Assembly (NCBI GenBank): GCA_041394265.1 | Contig: JAWKIO010000005.1 | Coordinates: forward strand, 4,898,001-4,962,000 | Origin: Acidimicrobiales bacterium | GTDB lineage: Bacteria; Actinomycetota; Acidimicrobiia; Acidimicrobiales; SZUA-35 | Direction: 5' to 3' | DNA length: 64,000 nucleotides | Shown here: piece by piece, positions 57,108 to 64,000 of the stretch | How the letters are laid out: each line of letters begins with the position of its first letter | Position numbering within the stretch: the first letter of the stretch is position 1 | Notes under the pieces: generated by a model | Told to the model about the DNA's origin: nothing | What the model saw: only the letters and a program-made list of their open reading frames with translations | Databases searched by the model: none | Program-made: the position numbers and the translations under genes

Positions 57108-57486
57108 CGAGGTCTCGTTCCTTGCGCAGTTCCACCCATCGCTCGCCGTCAGGCCGGGTGCCGAGCTCGTGCGAGTCGAGAATGGCCGCCAGGATCGCAT
57201 CGACCAGATCGTCCGGCTCGCGGACTGGCAGGGCGTCACCTCGGCGGCTCGCCCGCAGACAGAACTCGCCTCCGTCGGCCTCGTAGATGATCGTGACCTT
57301 GCCGCCAGCGGCGTCGTCGAGCAGCAACCAGCCGATCGCTTCACCCACGGCCAGTCGGATGTCGTCGAGTTCTTCCACGTCGAACCCTCCGGCCGCCGCC
57401 ATCGACGCTGCGTTCAGACGAGCCAGACTCAGGAATCGGGACCTCGCCGGGAACTCGATCGTGAGCAGCTCTTGCGTCTCGTTCAT
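57097..57486 (-). CDS. Anti-sigma factor, RsbW-like with degenerate ATPase site
   Basis: The 129-residue protein has the GHKL/HATPase-like layout of RsbW/SpoIIAB (LLTIEFPARSRFLSLARLNA, LDDIRLAVGEAIGWLLLDD, FCLRASRRGD). The usual N-box Asn (EAxxN) is replaced: the segment reads EAIGWLL, and the glycine-rich lid is missing. It probably binds the sigma factor directly without kinase activity. The start ATG 57486 is chosen; upstream TTG at 57537 is another possibility. It is translationally coupled to the sigma gene. Confidence 0.75.
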   Translation of the reverse strand: MNETQELLTIEFPARSRFLSLARLNAASMAAAGGFDVEELDDIRLAVGEAIGWLLLDDAAGGKVTIIYEADGGEFCLRASRRGDALPVREPDDLVDAILAAILDSHELGTRPDGERWVELRKERDLVGN

Positions 57487-57513
57487 TCGCTCGATCCATT
57501 CATGGTTGTGCTT

Positions 57514-57539
57514 CTCCCCGACCGCGCTCACGCGCAAAC
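57514..57539 (-). promoter_or_regulatory. Weak SigF-like promoter of the anti-sigma/sigma operon
   Basis: On the minus strand GTTT (57539-57536), a 16-nt spacer and GGGGAG (57519-57514) differ from GTTT-N16-GGGTAG at one base of the -10. The ATG at 57486 lies 27 nt beyond. This would allow autoregulation of the sigma operon. It faces the plus-strand promoter at 57545 with only ATATC between the two GTTT boxes. Confidence 0.4.
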
Positions 57540-57544
57540 ATATC

Positions 57545-57569
57545 GTTTCGGTGGTCCTGCTCAGGGCAT
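57545..57569 (+). promoter_or_regulatory. SigB/SigF-type promoter of the 123-aa protein
   Basis: GTTT (57545-57548), a 15-nt spacer and GGGCAT (57564-57569) match the SigF consensus GTTT-N15/17-GGGTAT with one mismatch. The ATG at 57579 is exactly 9 nt after the -10 and has no Shine-Dalgarno, so the mRNA would be leaderless. Confidence 0.6.
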
Positions 57570-57578
57570 GAACGCACC

Positions 57579-57950
57579 ATGGCAGACATCAACAACCCAT
57601 TCCAGACCGACGAGGTCGTCGGCATCGCCCCGGCGCCGCGCCGCAACGACATCGTCGACGTGCTCCGCACGAACGGCTTCGACGTCGAGGTGCTCGACGG
57701 CCCCCACGACGCCGATCAGATCGATCTCGACGGCGACGGCCTCGCCGGGAAGATCATCCGCTTCTTCCAGCAGGGTGAGGAACTCGATTCGCTTCGTGAG
57801 TTCAAGGCCCAGCTCGAGGATGGCAACTCGGTCGTGCGAGTCCTCAGCGTCGGCGACCGAGCGGAGGAGGCCGGCCGAATCATCGTGGATGGCGGGGGCG
57901 AAACGATCTGGCACTACGGCAGCTGGACCTACCGCAAGCTGCACGACTGA
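57579..57950 (+). CDS. Hypothetical acidic protein (123 aa) under a SigF-type promoter
   Basis: I do not recognise this protein. The 123 residues contain no transmembrane segment and look like a soluble alpha/beta fold with an acidic loop (DADQIDLDGDGLAGK), a helix (SLREFKAQLEDG), strands (SVVRVLSVGDRAEEAGRIIV) and a C-terminal aromatic stretch (GGGETIWHYGSWTYRKL). It is divergent from the anti-sigma gene and preceded by a SigF-type promoter with leaderless geometry, so a stress role is inferred. Confidence 0.65.
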   Translation: MADINNPFQTDEVVGIAPAPRRNDIVDVLRTNGFDVEVLDGPHDADQIDLDGDGLAGKIIRFFQQGEELDSLREFKAQLEDGNSVVRVLSVGDRAEEAGRIIVDGGGETIWHYGSWTYRKLHD

Positions 57951-57960
57951 CGACCGGGTC

Positions 57961-59286
57961 TCAGCTCGCCGACTCGTCCAGCAGCGCTCGAGCCGACGGA
58001 GGTCCCCATGAGCCGGGCTCGTACGACTCGGGTCTCGCGCCCGAATCGAGCACGCCCTCGACGATCTCCCAGGCTCGAACGATGTCGGCGATCTGGGCGA
58101 AGTGACGTTGGTCGCCGTCGATCGCACCGGCAAGCATCGTGGCGTAGTCACCGAGGATCACCTCGCCCCGTTTCGCACCACGATGGTCCCCCGCCTCGTC
58201 GGCGGGGTGACCGGTCGGTGCACACGCCACCAGGTCCGTACGCTCCCCATCGACGTCGAGCCGGAGCACGACGATGCGCTCGGGTTTGATCCCGAAGCGA
58301 ACGGTGTTCTCGCCGAGGTGGATCTCGATGCTCGTGACCGAGTCGGCAAGCTCCTTGCCGGTACGGAGCGTGATCGGCACGCCGCGCCATCGTGTGTTGT
58401 CGACAGCGAGCCTTGCGGCGACGAATGTTTCCACGATCGAATCGTCGGCGACATCGTCGAGGTCGCGATAGCCGTCGAACTGTCCCAGCACCACATCTGC
58501 CGGCGTCAGCGGCCGCATGTCGGCCAGCAGATTCGCTCGTGCCCGATCGAATGCCTTGGCCGAGTCGTCGGCCGGCGCCTCCATGAGCACGACCGCGATC
58601 ATCTGCAACAGGTGGTTCTGAACAACGTCTCGGAGTGCTCCGACCGACTCGTAGAAGCTTCCCCGTCCATCCACACCAAACGCTTCGGCCATGATCACCT
58701 CGATGCGATCGACGCTCGACTGGTCGAACGCTGCGTCGATGAGTGGGTTTCGATACCGGAACGGAGCGAGGTGCTCGACCTCGGCCTTTGCCAGGAAGTG
58801 ATCGACGGCGAACACCTGCGATGCCGGCATCAAACTGGTGATCTCGTCGTGAAGGGCCACGGCGCTGGCGACGTCATGGCCGAAGGGCTTCTCGACCACG
58901 AGTCGAGTGGCGGCGGGAAGCGCATCGGCAATGCCGCGTGCCACGCCACCGAACAAAACGGGCGGCAGCGCTGCATACACCACCGGGGCCACGTCGTTGC
59001 CGAGCATCTTCGACAGTTCGTCGTAGGTCGACGGCTCCTGTGAGTCCCCCCGGAGGTAGCGCAGATCGAGCACGTCTCGCAGGTCAGCCACATCGTCGTC
59101 GACGGCATCGTGCAACATCTGCCACAACTCGTCGTCGTCGAGCTGACTGCGGCCCACGCCCACCACCGGGCCGTCGAGCCGCCCGGCCCGGGCGAGCTCG
59201 ACGATCGCAGGGAACAGCTTCTTCCGGCCGAGGTCACCGGTGAGCCCGAACATGACGAGTGCCGTCGTGGTCGATCGAGCGGTCAT
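57961..59286 (-). CDS. zwf: Glucose-6-phosphate dehydrogenase, divergent short form
   Basis: It oxidises glucose-6-phosphate with NADP to start the oxidative pentose phosphate pathway. The 441 residues are shorter than usual (about 490-510). Motifs are the Rossmann GLTGDLGRKKLFPAI, LVVEKPFGHD with the catalytic Lys region, the active-site AVDHFLAKAEVEHL (instead of RIDHYLGKE) and ARRGSWGPP-type end (EPGSWGPPSARAL). Divergent motifs leave substrate and cofactor preference open. It overlaps the GH15 gene by 4 nt and is translated with it. Confidence 0.85.
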   Translation of the reverse strand: MTARSTTTALVMFGLTGDLGRKKLFPAIVELARAGRLDGPVVGVGRSQLDDDELWQMLHDAVDDDVADLRDVLDLRYLRGDSQEPSTYDELSKMLGNDVAPVVYAALPPVLFGGVARGIADALPAATRLVVEKPFGHDVASAVALHDEITSLMPASQVFAVDHFLAKAEVEHLAPFRYRNPLIDAAFDQSSVDRIEVIMAEAFGVDGRGSFYESVGALRDVVQNHLLQMIAVVLMEAPADDSAKAFDRARANLLADMRPLTPADVVLGQFDGYRDLDDVADDSIVETFVAARLAVDNTRWRGVPITLRTGKELADSVTSIEIHLGENTVRFGIKPERIVVLRLDVDGERTDLVACAPTGHPADEAGDHRGAKRGEVILGDYATMLAGAIDGDQRHFAQIADIVRAWEIVEGVLDSGARPESYEPGSWGPPSARALLDESAS

Positions 59287-61067
59287 GAGGGCGTCGACAG
59301 TCGGTCGAGGTGGATGGCGGCGCTGATGAGCGACAGGTGCGTGAACGCCTGCGGATAGTTCCCGAGTTGGTCCCCCGATGGCGACACGACCTCGCTGAAC
59401 AGCCCGAGCGGTCCGGCGAACGTCAGCATCTTCTCGAAGTGGATCCGTGCGTCTTCGAGCCGCCCGGCCCGGGCAAGGCATTCGACCAACCAGAACGAAC
59501 AGATGCTGAACGAGCCATCGTCTCCCTCGAGTCCGTCATCGCTCGTCGCATTGTCGTAGCGGTCGACGAGCACGCCGTGCACCAGTCCGTCTTCGATCGC
59601 GGCCAGTGTCGACAGCCACTGGGGATCGGTTCCGGAAACGAACTTGACCAGTGGCATGAGCAGGAGCGAAGCGTCGAGCTGATCGCCGTCGAAGACCTGT
59701 GTAAAGGCCGCCCGATCCTCGGACCATCCCCGCTCGACGATGGCTGCGTGGATCTCGTCGCGCGTGCGTCGCCAACGGTCGAGATCTGCCGGTCGACCTC
59801 GAAAGTTGGCCATCCGAATCCCTCGCTCGACCGCCACCCAGCACATCAGCGCAGAGGAGGTGAAGCGCTGGCGGCCAGAGCGGACTTCCCACATACCGTC
59901 GTCGGGCTGATCCCAGTGATCGCAGACCCAGTCGACGAGCGCCGCCAACTCGCGCCACGTGGCGAGGGAGAGACCGGCGCCGCGCTTGTCGGCCAGATAC
60001 ATGCAGTCCAACAGCTCGCCGTAGGTGTCGAGCTGCAGCTGGCGTGAGGCGGCGTTGCCGACGCGTACGGGTCGGCTGTCGCGGTGGCCCGACCAGTGGT
60101 CGAGTTCGATCTCGTCCAGTTTGGTACTGCCGTCGAGGTCGTACAGCGGTGCCAGAGGAGACGCCCGCTCGTTGCGATCGTCGTCGATCAACCGGTCACC
60201 CAGCCAGCCGGTGAACGCCTCGGCCTCGGCGGTGAAGCCCAGCTCGAGAAAGGCGTAGAGCGTGAACGCTGCATCGCGGATCCAGACGTACCGATAGTCC
60301 CAGTTCCGCTCCCCGCCGACGAGTTCGGGGAGGCTGGTCGTGCCGGCAGCAATCACACCTCCCGACGCCTGGTGGGTCAGCAGTTTGAGGGTGAGTGCCG
60401 ACCGTCGCACGACTTCGGCGTATGCCCCTCGATAGCTCGACTGCGAGATCCAGCTGCGCCAGAACGAGCTCGTCGCGCGTCGCAGCTCGTCATCGAGAAG
60501 GTCGACACCGTCGGTCCCGAGGGCGAAGCAGTGCGTCTCGCCTTCGCTCACCACGAAAGCGGCCGTCACCGACCGGGCGTCGTCGGCGATGGTGAGGTCG
60601 ACGGTGCCGGTGGCCGAGAGCATGGTGCCACCGACGTCGAGCAGCACCGAACCATTCGACGCTGCGGTGAGCGTCGGCTCGCGCCGCCCATAGTCGGGGC
60701 GTGGTGCCATCACACTGCGCATCTCGATGGCGCCGCGGACGCCGGTGACACGCCGAACGAGTCCTCGGCCTGCGCCACCCACCACCATGAAATCCTCGAC
60801 CTCGACGAGTCCCTCGTCGGAGTGGAAGCGGGTCACCAGTACGTTGGTGTCGGGGAGGTACATCTGGCGGTCCCGCCAGGACTCACCGACCGGTGTGATC
60901 GACCACGCGCCGCCGTCCTCGTCGAGAAGGCAGCCGAAGATGCTCGGTGAATCGAACCGAGGCCAGCAGCACCATTCGATGGACGCTGCTCGGCCGACGA
61001 GCGCAAGCGTCTCCATGTCGCCGATCACGCCGTGCTGTCCGATGGGGGTCGAGGATCCGTGAGCCAC
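59283..61067 (-). CDS. Glycoside hydrolase family 15 (trehalase/glucoamylase-like)
   Basis: The 594-residue enzyme starts at GTG 61067 with the GH15 start PIGQHGVIGDMETLALVG and CCWPRFDSPSIFGCLL. The catalytic domain (about 230-590) contains NWDYRYVWIRDAAFTLYA, the general-acid region DDGMWEVRSG and the base region FWLVECLARAG. In actinobacteria the family is frequently a trehalase, which would feed glucose to the coupled G6PD. A SigF-type promoter with leaderless spacing lies just upstream. Confidence 0.85.
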   Translation of the reverse strand: MAHGSSTPIGQHGVIGDMETLALVGRAASIEWCCWPRFDSPSIFGCLLDEDGGAWSITPVGESWRDRQMYLPDTNVLVTRFHSDEGLVEVEDFMVVGGAGRGLVRRVTGVRGAIEMRSVMAPRPDYGRREPTLTAASNGSVLLDVGGTMLSATGTVDLTIADDARSVTAAFVVSEGETHCFALGTDGVDLLDDELRRATSSFWRSWISQSSYRGAYAEVVRRSALTLKLLTHQASGGVIAAGTTSLPELVGGERNWDYRYVWIRDAAFTLYAFLELGFTAEAEAFTGWLGDRLIDDDRNERASPLAPLYDLDGSTKLDEIELDHWSGHRDSRPVRVGNAASRQLQLDTYGELLDCMYLADKRGAGLSLATWRELAALVDWVCDHWDQPDDGMWEVRSGRQRFTSSALMCWVAVERGIRMANFRGRPADLDRWRRTRDEIHAAIVERGWSEDRAAFTQVFDGDQLDASLLLMPLVKFVSGTDPQWLSTLAAIEDGLVHGVLVDRYDNATSDDGLEGDDGSFSICSFWLVECLARAGRLEDARIHFEKMLTFAGPLGLFSEVVSPSGDQLGNYPQAFTHLSLISAAIHLDRLSTPS

Positions 61068-61076
61068 CGGCTCGAC

Positions 61077-61101
61077 CTACCCCTGACGAGTTGGGTCAAA
61101 C
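61077..61101 (-). promoter_or_regulatory. SigB/SigF-type promoter of the GH15-zwf operon
   Basis: On the minus strand GTTT (61101-61098), a 15-nt spacer and GGGTAG (61082-61077) match the SigF consensus. The GTG start at 61067 is 9 nt after the -10, the same geometry as at the baeRF and 123-aa genes. The GTTT overlaps the first base of the upstream terminator stem. Confidence 0.7.
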
Positions 61102-61125
61102 GTGCCGGTCGGATCGACCGGCACG
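61101..61125 (-). terminator. Strong hairpin after the secreted FN3 protein gene
   Basis: CGTGCCGGTCG and CGACCGGCACG form a perfect 11-bp stem with a GAT loop, 34 bp downstream of the stop at 61160. On the minus strand TTTGACCC follows, giving a short T-run. It separates the FN3 gene from GH15. Confidence 0.65.
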
Positions 61126-61159
61126 CTCACACGCCCGTACGGCTCCCCGGTTGGTTCGG

Positions 61160-62980
61160 TCACATGGTCTGCGTGTTCGACCGCCACGAGCGATTGCCAG
61201 CGGCGTCGTAGGCACGTACGGCCACGGTGACGCCCGGCGTCAGTGGCATGGTCACCTCCGTCGTGGCCGAGGTGGCAACGACGGCACCGGTGGCAACATC
61301 GAGGATTTCGTAGCCGACCACACCGACGTTGTCGGTCGAGGGCAGCCACACGAAGCTGATCGTGGTTGCGTCCGAACTGGCGATGTTGAAACCGCGGGGC
61401 GTGCTCGGGCGGGTGATGTCGTCTCCCGTCAGGACGACGGAGCGGATACCTGAGCGCCACGACCGGTTGCCGTCGGCGTCTTGCGCTTTGACGTAGAGCT
61501 CATAGGTGCCGGCGGCCAGCCCGGTGACGGTCACCGAGTTGGTCGGCGACGTGGCGATCACCTGACCGGACAGATTGTCGTAGACCTCGTAGCCGGTCAC
61601 CCCGACGTTGTCGGTGCTGGGGTTCCACGTGAGGTCCACCGTCGACGACGTGGCGTTCGCCGCCGTCGGACTGCCCGGGGTGCTCGGGCGGACGCTGTCG
61701 AGCACGGCGAGGTCACAGATCTTGGTGAGGGAACGCTGGCTCACTCCGTTGGTGGCCGAGATCCCCCCGCCGACCCACAAGCAACCGTTCGGTGAGGTGT
61801 GCAGCGCCCACGGCCCGGCCTGGCCGGAGAAGTCGGGCACGAAGGTGTCGACCTTTGCGCCCGTCGCACCGTCATAGGCGATGACCCAGTCGATGTCGGT
61901 GACCGTACCCGTCCAGTTCATCGGTTGGCCACGGAACAACGTGTTCACACCGCCGTCGTTGCGGCTCCAGTGCTGGTTGAAGCAGTGGCAGCTGGCATAC
62001 ACCCGGCCGGTCGCCGGGTCGTACTCGGCGGCCTGGTAGTCGCCACCGGCGGGATTCGTGGTGTGTGACCACTGCAGCGCCATGTCGGTTTCGGTATAGG
62101 CGTTGAGGATGTGCTGCGATCCGCCGATGAAGACCAGGCCCTGCGGTGTGGTCTCCACCACCTGCGCCCACTCGGGATAGTCGTGATTCAGCACGTAGCG
62201 CCAAGAACCCAACACATGGCCGGTGTCGTCGAGGCGGGCAACGTGCTGGGTGCCGGCCTGGCCATCGACCGAAGTGAAAGAGCCAACGATGTAGATGGCG
62301 TCGCTCGTCTTCGATGGGGCCAGATCCCAGGTGGTGCCACCGACCATCGTCGGCAGCCACGTGGTGTCGATCACGCCGGTGGAGGCCGACACTCGACCGA
62401 CCCCGTCGGTGGCAACTCTGACGCCGTTGACGCCGAGGTAGTCGAACGATCCGCCGACGTAGAGCTGGTCACCCTCGAGATCGAGGGCGCGCACGACGGC
62501 GGGCGAACCGCCCGAGACCCGAGTTCGCCAGTTCCAGTCGACTCGCCCGGTCGCCGGGTCGAGGGCGACGAGACCCTTCACGTTGGCTCCGTCGACGGTC
62601 TCGAATTCACCACCGACGAACAGCCGACTGCCGTCGGCCGAGCGCTGCAAGGCGTACACCGGTCCGTCGAACTGCGGAGTCCACGAGCTGATCCAAATGC
62701 CGGTTGCGGCGTCGAATGCGGCGATGAACGGCTGGTCGAATCGATCGGTCTCGTGGGCGATGCGTGAGAACTTGCCGCCCACGTACACCCGGTCGCCGAT
62801 CTGCTCGATCGCCCAAACGTCGTTGTCGATCAAGTCGGTGGTCGTGCCGGTCACGGTCCCGTCGACGCCCCACCAGGTCTGGTTCGTCGGATCGATCTCG
62901 GCGGCGACCGGCAAAGCGAAGAGTCCGAGGCCACCGACGGCCACGGCGAAGGAGAGGACGATCAATCGGAGCACACGCAT
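61160..62980 (-). CDS. Secreted beta-propeller protein with two fibronectin type III domains
   Basis: The 606-residue protein starts at ATG 62980 with a signal peptide (MRVLRLIVLSFAVAVGGLGL, ending PVAAE). Residues about 35-410 contain DUF5122-like beta-propeller repeats (VYVGGKFSRIAHET, LYVGGSFDYLGVNGVRV, IYIVGSFTSVDGQAGTQ). Two FN3 domains follow near 418-505 (TSSTVDLTWNPSTDNVGVTG) and 515-600 (ATTISFVWLPSTDNVGVVG). No enzyme active site is evident. It may be a cell-surface or matrix protein. It shares its upstream region with csbD on the other strand. Confidence 0.8.
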   Translation of the reverse strand: MRVLRLIVLSFAVAVGGLGLFALPVAAEIDPTNQTWWGVDGTVTGTTTDLIDNDVWAIEQIGDRVYVGGKFSRIAHETDRFDQPFIAAFDAATGIWISSWTPQFDGPVYALQRSADGSRLFVGGEFETVDGANVKGLVALDPATGRVDWNWRTRVSGGSPAVVRALDLEGDQLYVGGSFDYLGVNGVRVATDGVGRVSASTGVIDTTWLPTMVGGTTWDLAPSKTSDAIYIVGSFTSVDGQAGTQHVARLDDTGHVLGSWRYVLNHDYPEWAQVVETTPQGLVFIGGSQHILNAYTETDMALQWSHTTNPAGGDYQAAEYDPATGRVYASCHCFNQHWSRNDGGVNTLFRGQPMNWTGTVTDIDWVIAYDGATGAKVDTFVPDFSGQAGPWALHTSPNGCLWVGGGISATNGVSQRSLTKICDLAVLDSVRPSTPGSPTAANATSSTVDLTWNPSTDNVGVTGYEVYDNLSGQVIATSPTNSVTVTGLAAGTYELYVKAQDADGNRSWRSGIRSVVLTGDDITRPSTPRGFNIASSDATTISFVWLPSTDNVGVVGYEILDVATGAVVATSATTEVTMPLTPGVTVAVRAYDAAGNRSWRSNTQTM

Positions 62981-63064
62981 GCTCACAGCGTGACGAGACC
63001 AAGCGGGCACCGCCAGAGAAGGCTTGCCCACGTTCCGTGGCGTCGCTGAGGGTTGCGACAAAAG

Positions 63065-63089
63065 GTTTGCGCCGTCGATCACGGGGTAG
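63065..63089 (+). promoter_or_regulatory. SigB/SigF-type promoter of csbD
   Basis: GTTT (63065-63068), a 15-nt spacer and GGGTAG (63084-63089) match the SigF consensus. A leader of about 30 nt contains AAAGGAG (63111-63117) 5 nt before the ATG at 63123. CsbD genes are classic members of SigB/SigF regulons, which supports the assignment. Confidence 0.8.
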
Positions 63090-63122
63090 CCCGCCATCCG
63101 TATCCAATCGAAAGGAGCCACC

Positions 63123-63320
63123 ATGGCTGGAGAAGTCGATCAGATGAAGGGCCGCATGAAGCAGGCCGCCGGTGACCTCACCGACGACGACAAGCTCAAG
63201 GCGGAAGGCAAGGCCGACGAGGCCGGAGGCAAGATCAAAGACGCCGTCGACGACGCCATCGAGAACGTCAAGGAAGGCGCCCAGAAAGCGATGGACGCCG
63301 CACGGTCGGCAACTCGCTGA
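63123..63320 (+). CDS. CsbD family stress protein
   Basis: The 65-residue protein matches the CsbD/YjbJ family (GEVDQMKGRMKQAAGDLTDD, LKAEGKADEAGGKIKDAV). It is small, very hydrophilic and helical, and induced by sigma-B or envelope stress in other bacteria. The biochemical role is unknown. A SigF-type promoter and a good Shine-Dalgarno precede it, linking it to the sigma factor at 56271-57107. Confidence 0.9.
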   Translation: MAGEVDQMKGRMKQAAGDLTDDDKLKAEGKADEAGGKIKDAVDDAIENVKEGAQKAMDAARSATR

Positions 63321-63343
63321 CGTCGCCGAGGTGCCCTCGCCGG

Positions 63344-64000
63344 CTACGAGCGCACGTAGTGCAGCTGGCTGAAGCGTCGCCGCATGGCCGACACGTCGTC
63401 GGCCACGGCGGCTGCCGGCGAATCGGCATCCAGACCCCGGGCGATGAGGTCGGCCAGTTCCGGCATGTCGGTCGGGGTCATCCCCCACCGAGCCATCTCG
63501 TTCATCCCTAGCCGCAGCCCGCCCCCCGAGGCTTCCGCGGTGTCGGTTGGAAGACCGATGGCCGAGGCGAGCAGACGCCGTTCCCGCAAGCTCACCGCCG
63601 CGGCATGTCCCCCGCCAAGGTGGCGAGCATCCACCGCAAACGCATGTGACTCGGTACCCCCGAAGTCGGCTGCGAAGATCGGTACGCCCCTCGCCGACAA
63701 CGCTCCGACGAGTGACTGCGCCGTCGCCACCATGGCGGCGGCGTAGTCCGTTCCGTGGGTCTGCCAGTCGAGCATGGTGATGGCCAGGGCAGCGGTCTTT
63801 GCGGCGTCGAAGTTCGCAGTCAAACCGGGGTACGCGATCGCGTCGACCCGTTCGGCAATCGCCGAATCATTGGTGAGCAACAGTCCTGACGGCGGGCCGC
63901 CGAGACTCTTGTACGTGCTCATCGTCATCAGATGGGCCCCTTCGACGAGCGGATTCGGCCACGCGCCACCGGCGATCACGCCGCCGAGATGCGCGGCATC
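63344..64000 (-). CDS. Serine hydroxymethyltransferase-like PLP enzyme, 5' truncated by window end
   Basis: The frame is open to the window edge, so the N-terminus is missing. The visible 218 residues show the fold-type I region: the D and H of the PLP pocket (DAAHLGGVIAGG), WPNPLVEGAHLMTMSTYKSLGG with the PLP-binding Lys in TYKSLGG, LTANFDAAKTAALAITML and the C-terminal domain. It resembles glycine/serine hydroxymethyltransferases, but the STYKSLGGPPSG motif differs from typical GlyA (TTHKTLRGPRGG), so a related PLP enzyme is possible. Confidence 0.75.
   Translation of the reverse strand, partial: DAAHLGGVIAGGAWPNPLVEGAHLMTMSTYKSLGGPPSGLLLTNDSAIAERVDAIAYPGLTANFDAAKTAALAITMLDWQTHGTDYAAAMVATAQSLVGALSARGVPIFAADFGGTESHAFAVDARHLGGGHAAAVSLRERRLLASAIGLPTDTAEASGGGLRLGMNEMARWGMTPTDMPELADLIARGLDADSPAAAVADDVSAMRRRFSQLHYVRS

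Noticed and set aside
57961..59286. Truncated zwf pseudogene because of short length
   Set aside because: N-terminal, active-site and C-terminal motifs are all present in one frame, so it is a short form rather than a broken gene.

Overview
The window reads as chromosome of a high-GC actinobacterium. The strongest evidence is a complete Pup-proteasome locus (ARC/Mpa ATPase, Dop, Pup, PrcB, PrcA, PafA, PafB, PafC) close to tatA/B, tatC and a HelY-type helicase, together with a GarA/MerR/bifunctional-nuclease cassette, a mycoredoxin-like glutaredoxin and a SigB/SigF-type sigma factor with its anti-sigma partner. The BTAD regulator, the DUF4214 secreted protein and the acidic DUF4193-like protein also fit. 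My inference is an environmental actinobacterium, perhaps class Acidimicrobiia. No rRNA, tRNA, insertion sequence, prophage or CRISPR array was recognised. Coding density is very high, no gene-free gap exceeds 300 bases, and ATGA or TGATG start-stop overlaps are common.

Layout: 1-3485 holds a truncated FG-GAP/RTX protein, a J-domain protein, a 51-residue membrane protein, a DUF952 protein and a secreted DUF4214 protein with an HEXXH motif. 3514-9978 (minus strand) holds threonine ammonia-lyase, a chemoreceptor, an acidic calcium-repeat protein, MetA and a baeRF/Rv2629-type protein. 10158-19081 holds an AAA ATPase, a 1078-residue BTAD regulator, a tyrosine recombinase, an RG-rich protein and an enoyl-CoA hydratase. 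19044-28356 holds small conserved actinobacterial proteins, a LysM transglycosylase, a double-ThyX protein, a stand-alone lipid-kinase accessory domain, HelY, TatC and TatA/B. 28512-31584 interrupts the ancestral pafC-tatA order with a GDPD, an RNase Sa-like toxin with barstar immunity, and two signal peptidases. 31623-39863 is the proteasome locus. 39987-46309 holds oligopeptidase B, a histidine phosphatase, a diguanylate cyclase, a MerR regulator and a small-molecule kinase. 46314-53248 is a long minus-strand run: nuclease, MerR, FHA, GcvH, CDP-alcohol transferase, DUF2079, SRAP, MobB, RidA, dienelactone hydrolase. 53285-55863 is a plus-strand operon (MFS, Nudix, four-helix membrane protein, glutaredoxin). 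55959-63320 is a stress block: STAS antagonist, sigma factor, anti-sigma factor, G6PD with a GH15 trehalase/glucoamylase, a secreted beta-propeller/FN3 protein and CsbD. An SHMT-like gene runs off the right end.

The most notable points are these. (1) Several genes are preceded by GTTT-N15/16-GGG(T/C)A(G/T) elements typical of SigB/SigF promoters. In three cases exactly 9 nt separate the -10 element from the start codon, which predicts leaderless stress-induced mRNAs and links the sigma factor at 56271-57107 to baeRF, GH15-zwf, a 123-residue protein and csbD. (2) The ARC ATPase carries two compensating indels (2 nt and 1 nt missing) that scramble 15 residues of its Pup-binding coiled coil, and its start also looks damaged. 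These are either real mutations or assembly errors. (3) An RNase Sa/barstar pair sits inside the proteasome-Tat neighbourhood. (4) A 38-bp tandem triplication lies over the 3' end of ridA, and a nested inverted-repeat element lies at 42117-42230.
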